DNA from: Aristolochia californica
Taxonomy: Eukaryota > Streptophyta > Magnoliopsida > Piperales > Aristolochiaceae
Length of the DNA stretch: 64,000 nucleotides
NCBI GenBank assembly: GCA_029961685.1
Contig: JARWKL010000012.1
Span: 5,309,807-5,373,806, forward strand
Direction of reading: 5' to 3'
Below, in pieces: positions 62,161-64,000 of the stretch (the stretch's first letter is position 1; each line of letters starts with the position of its first letter). Under the pieces are notes generated by a model. That model had not been told where the DNA came from and ran no database searches. It saw only the letters and a list, made by a program, of their open reading frames with translations. The position numbers were made by a program, and so were the translations under genes.

Positions 62161-64000
62161 AGTGTTGACTCCCATTCCATAAGTCATTTCTTAAAAAACT
62201 ATAGCCCGTTACGCATTATAAGTAGCTTTACAATCATCTGTCATTGTTAGGTAAGCTTTTTGCAAACGGGCAAAATAATGGCTTGTTTGACTCGGGCAAA
62301 TATCCCATCGTACGTTCAGTTGAGAATTTAGTGAGCGTGTGTTATTCTCTTTAAAAGTTTTGGGTCAATGGGTCATTTCATCTTTAACATGTTTCAAACA
62401 TACATATCCATTTTTAAAACACGTGTAGAAGAAATCTCTTTCTTGTAAAATACAAAGCTCTTAGTGTTTAACTAGTGGAATTTCCAAACTTGGATAAAAA
62501 AACTTTAGTGTTCATTTGTGGTGTGTTAATAAATATTCTTTACTTACATATGTTATTGTTTTAAATTTTTTCCACACATAAACTCTAAAATTTTCATTTG
62601 TAGTGATCTAATTGCCTTTTTTTTCTTTACAGGAAGAAGGGAGTGTGAAAACTAAAATTGTTTATTTAAGAAAACACTCTACATCTAAAATGGAGAGGCA
62701 CAATGCACAAATTTAGAGAGAGATAATTCCAAAGAGTGTCTGTAATTTTTAGGGATTGTAAGCTCTTTTAGTTTTTATATCTTTTTTTTTGCAATCGTCG
62801 GGAAAAGGGAGAGGTGTGGGATTTTTAATTGAGTGTTGACTCCCAATCCATAAGTCATTTCTTACGTAAATATAGCCCGTTACGCAAGATAAATCACTTT
62901 ACAATCATCTATCATTGTTAGGTCAGCTTTTTGAAAACGGGCAAAATAATGGCTTGTTTTACTCGACTAAATATCCCACCGCACGTTCACTTCAGAATTT
63001 AATGAGCGTTTCTTGTTATCTTTTAAAGCTTTGGATCCAAAGGTCATTTGCATCTTTAACATGTTTCAAGCATGCATATCCATTTTTAAAACACGTGTAG
63101 ATGAAATCTCTTTCTTCTAAAATTCGAAGTTATTAGGGTTTAATTAGTGGAATTTCCAAAACTTGGATAACAAAACTTTTGTGTTCATTTGTGGTGTGTG
63201 AATTAATTTTATTTACTTGCATTTGTTATTGTTTTAAATTTTTTCCATACATAAACTCTAAAATATTCATTTTGTCGTGATCTATTTACGTTTTCCTTTT
63301 TACGGGATGAAGGGAGAGTGAAAAATCAAAGTTTTGACTTAAGAAAAAAATATACATCTAAAATGGAGACGCACAATGCACAAATGTCGAGAGAGATAAT
63401 TCCAAAGTGTGTCTACAATTTTTAGGGATTGTAAGATCTTTTCAGTTTTTATATCTCAGGTTTTTGCAATCGTCTGGAAAAGGGGGAGGCGGGGGCTTTT
63501 TAACTAAGTGTTCACTCCCAATCCATAAGTTATTTCTTACAAGAATATAGCCCGTTAAGCATGATATATCACTTTATTATCATCTATGATTGTTAGGTCT
63601 GCTTTTTGAAAACGGGCAAAATAATGGCTTGTTTGACTCGAGTAAATATCCCACTACACGTTCACTTGAGAATTTAATAAGCGTTTTTTGTTCTCTTTAA
63701 AAGGTTTGGATCCAAAGGTCATTTGCATCTTTAACATGTTTCATCCATGAATATCCATTTTTAAAACACGTGTAGAAGAAATCTCTTTCTTGAAAAATTC
63801 GAAGTTATTAGGGTTGAACTTGTGGAATTTCCCAAACTTGGATAACAAAACTTTTGGGTTCATTTGTGGTGTGTGAATAAATTTTATTTACTTGCATTTG
63901 TTATTGTTTTCAATTTTTTTCATACATAAAGTCTAAAAATTTCATTTTGTTGTAATCTATTTGCGTTTTCCTTTTTAAGGGATGAAGGGAGAGCGAAAAC

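Larger units (their letters stand above)
1..64000. repeat. Tandem satellite array, ~673-bp unit, about 97 copies
   Basis: Every part of the window can be recognised as a copy of the same unit in the same orientation. Distances between successive GGATCC-equivalent landmarks are mostly 669-676 bp, for example 285, 958, 1632, 2299, 2972, 3647, 4320. Of 94 landmark sites, 73 keep GGATCC exactly by my reading. The average spacing over the window is about 661 bp because some units are shortened by deletions. No unit is inverted and no foreign sequence interrupts the array; both window edges fall inside a unit. This organisation is typical of eukaryotic satellite DNA in heterochromatin. I do not recognise the family. 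Exact copy number and consensus would need a computed alignment. Confidence 0.97.
47441..64000. repeat. Second copy of the long higher-order repeat, truncated by window end
   Basis: This part follows 20.2-43.7 kb in order, but the offset changes in steps: 27293 (20843/48136), about 26457 (22186/48645), 26356 (23421/49777), 26380 (26087/52467), 29042 (27429/56471 and 28102/57144), 26226 (32135/58361), 20332 (38702/59034), 20318 (41392/61710) and 20294 (43414/63708). The steps are gains or losses of partial units, about four units, and in one place about nine units. From 63701 a 60-bp stretch is identical to 43407 onward. The copy is still running at base 64000. Confidence 0.8.

Noticed and set aside
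1..64000. CRISPR array
   Set aside because: The periodic element is a 673-bp unit repeated whole with no alternation of short identical repeats and unique spacers, and no cas genes.
1..64000. Hidden operon, defence system, phage or mobile element between repeats
   Set aside because: I followed the landmarks unit by unit and found no gap of non-satellite sequence larger than small indels.

Overview
The whole 64 kb window is one uninterrupted tandem satellite-DNA array. A unit of about 672-675 bp repeats head to tail, always in the same orientation, from base 1 to base 64000. Using the GGATCC site in each unit (or its mutated equivalent) as a landmark, I located 94 landmark positions from 285 to 63708, plus three units whose landmark has been deleted (near 18150, 44745 and 57770), so about 97 units. 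Both window ends fall inside a unit, so the array continues on both sides. I saw no protein gene, rRNA, tRNA, CRISPR, operon, transposon insertion or unique sequence.

Such an array indicates a nuclear chromosome of a eukaryote, in centromeric, pericentromeric or subtelomeric heterochromatin. Hand counts of six lines gave about one third G+C. I do not recognise the satellite family and cannot name the organism. A plant is compatible (long AT-rich units, one TTTAGGG per unit) but this is a guess.

Within a unit, taking 36681-37354 as an example, the order is: HindIII/BamHI landmark; three short palindromes (AACATGTT, GCATGC, ACACGTGT) in about 45 bp; an AT-rich middle; a variable T run; a purine/G-rich tract; a conserved dyad ACAATCAT-CT-ATGATTGT; and back to the next landmark.

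Layout: 1-2.3 kb ordinary units; 2.3-17.5 kb a mixture of two subfamilies, one marked TTAATACAC and the other TTAAAACAC, with a duplicated four-unit block (about 8.9-10.8 = 11.5-13.5 kb) and an apparently perfect single-unit duplication (16116-17453); 17.5-64 kb only the TTAAAACAC kind. From about 20.2 kb the array looks like a long higher-order repeat: 20.2-43.7 kb corresponds in order to 47.4-64.0 kb, repeat distance about 27.3 kb (roughly 40 units), with large deletions and insertions between the copies. Nested inside are two-unit (33.9-40.5 kb) and four-unit (27.3/30.0 kb) periodicities. About a dozen units carry deletions or small internal duplications, some at places unrelated to the unit register.

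Short open reading frames recur once per unit, mostly a 60-codon frame on the minus strand, but they look like consequences of the repeat, not genes. The interest of the window is its duplication history and the conserved DNA elements of the unit.
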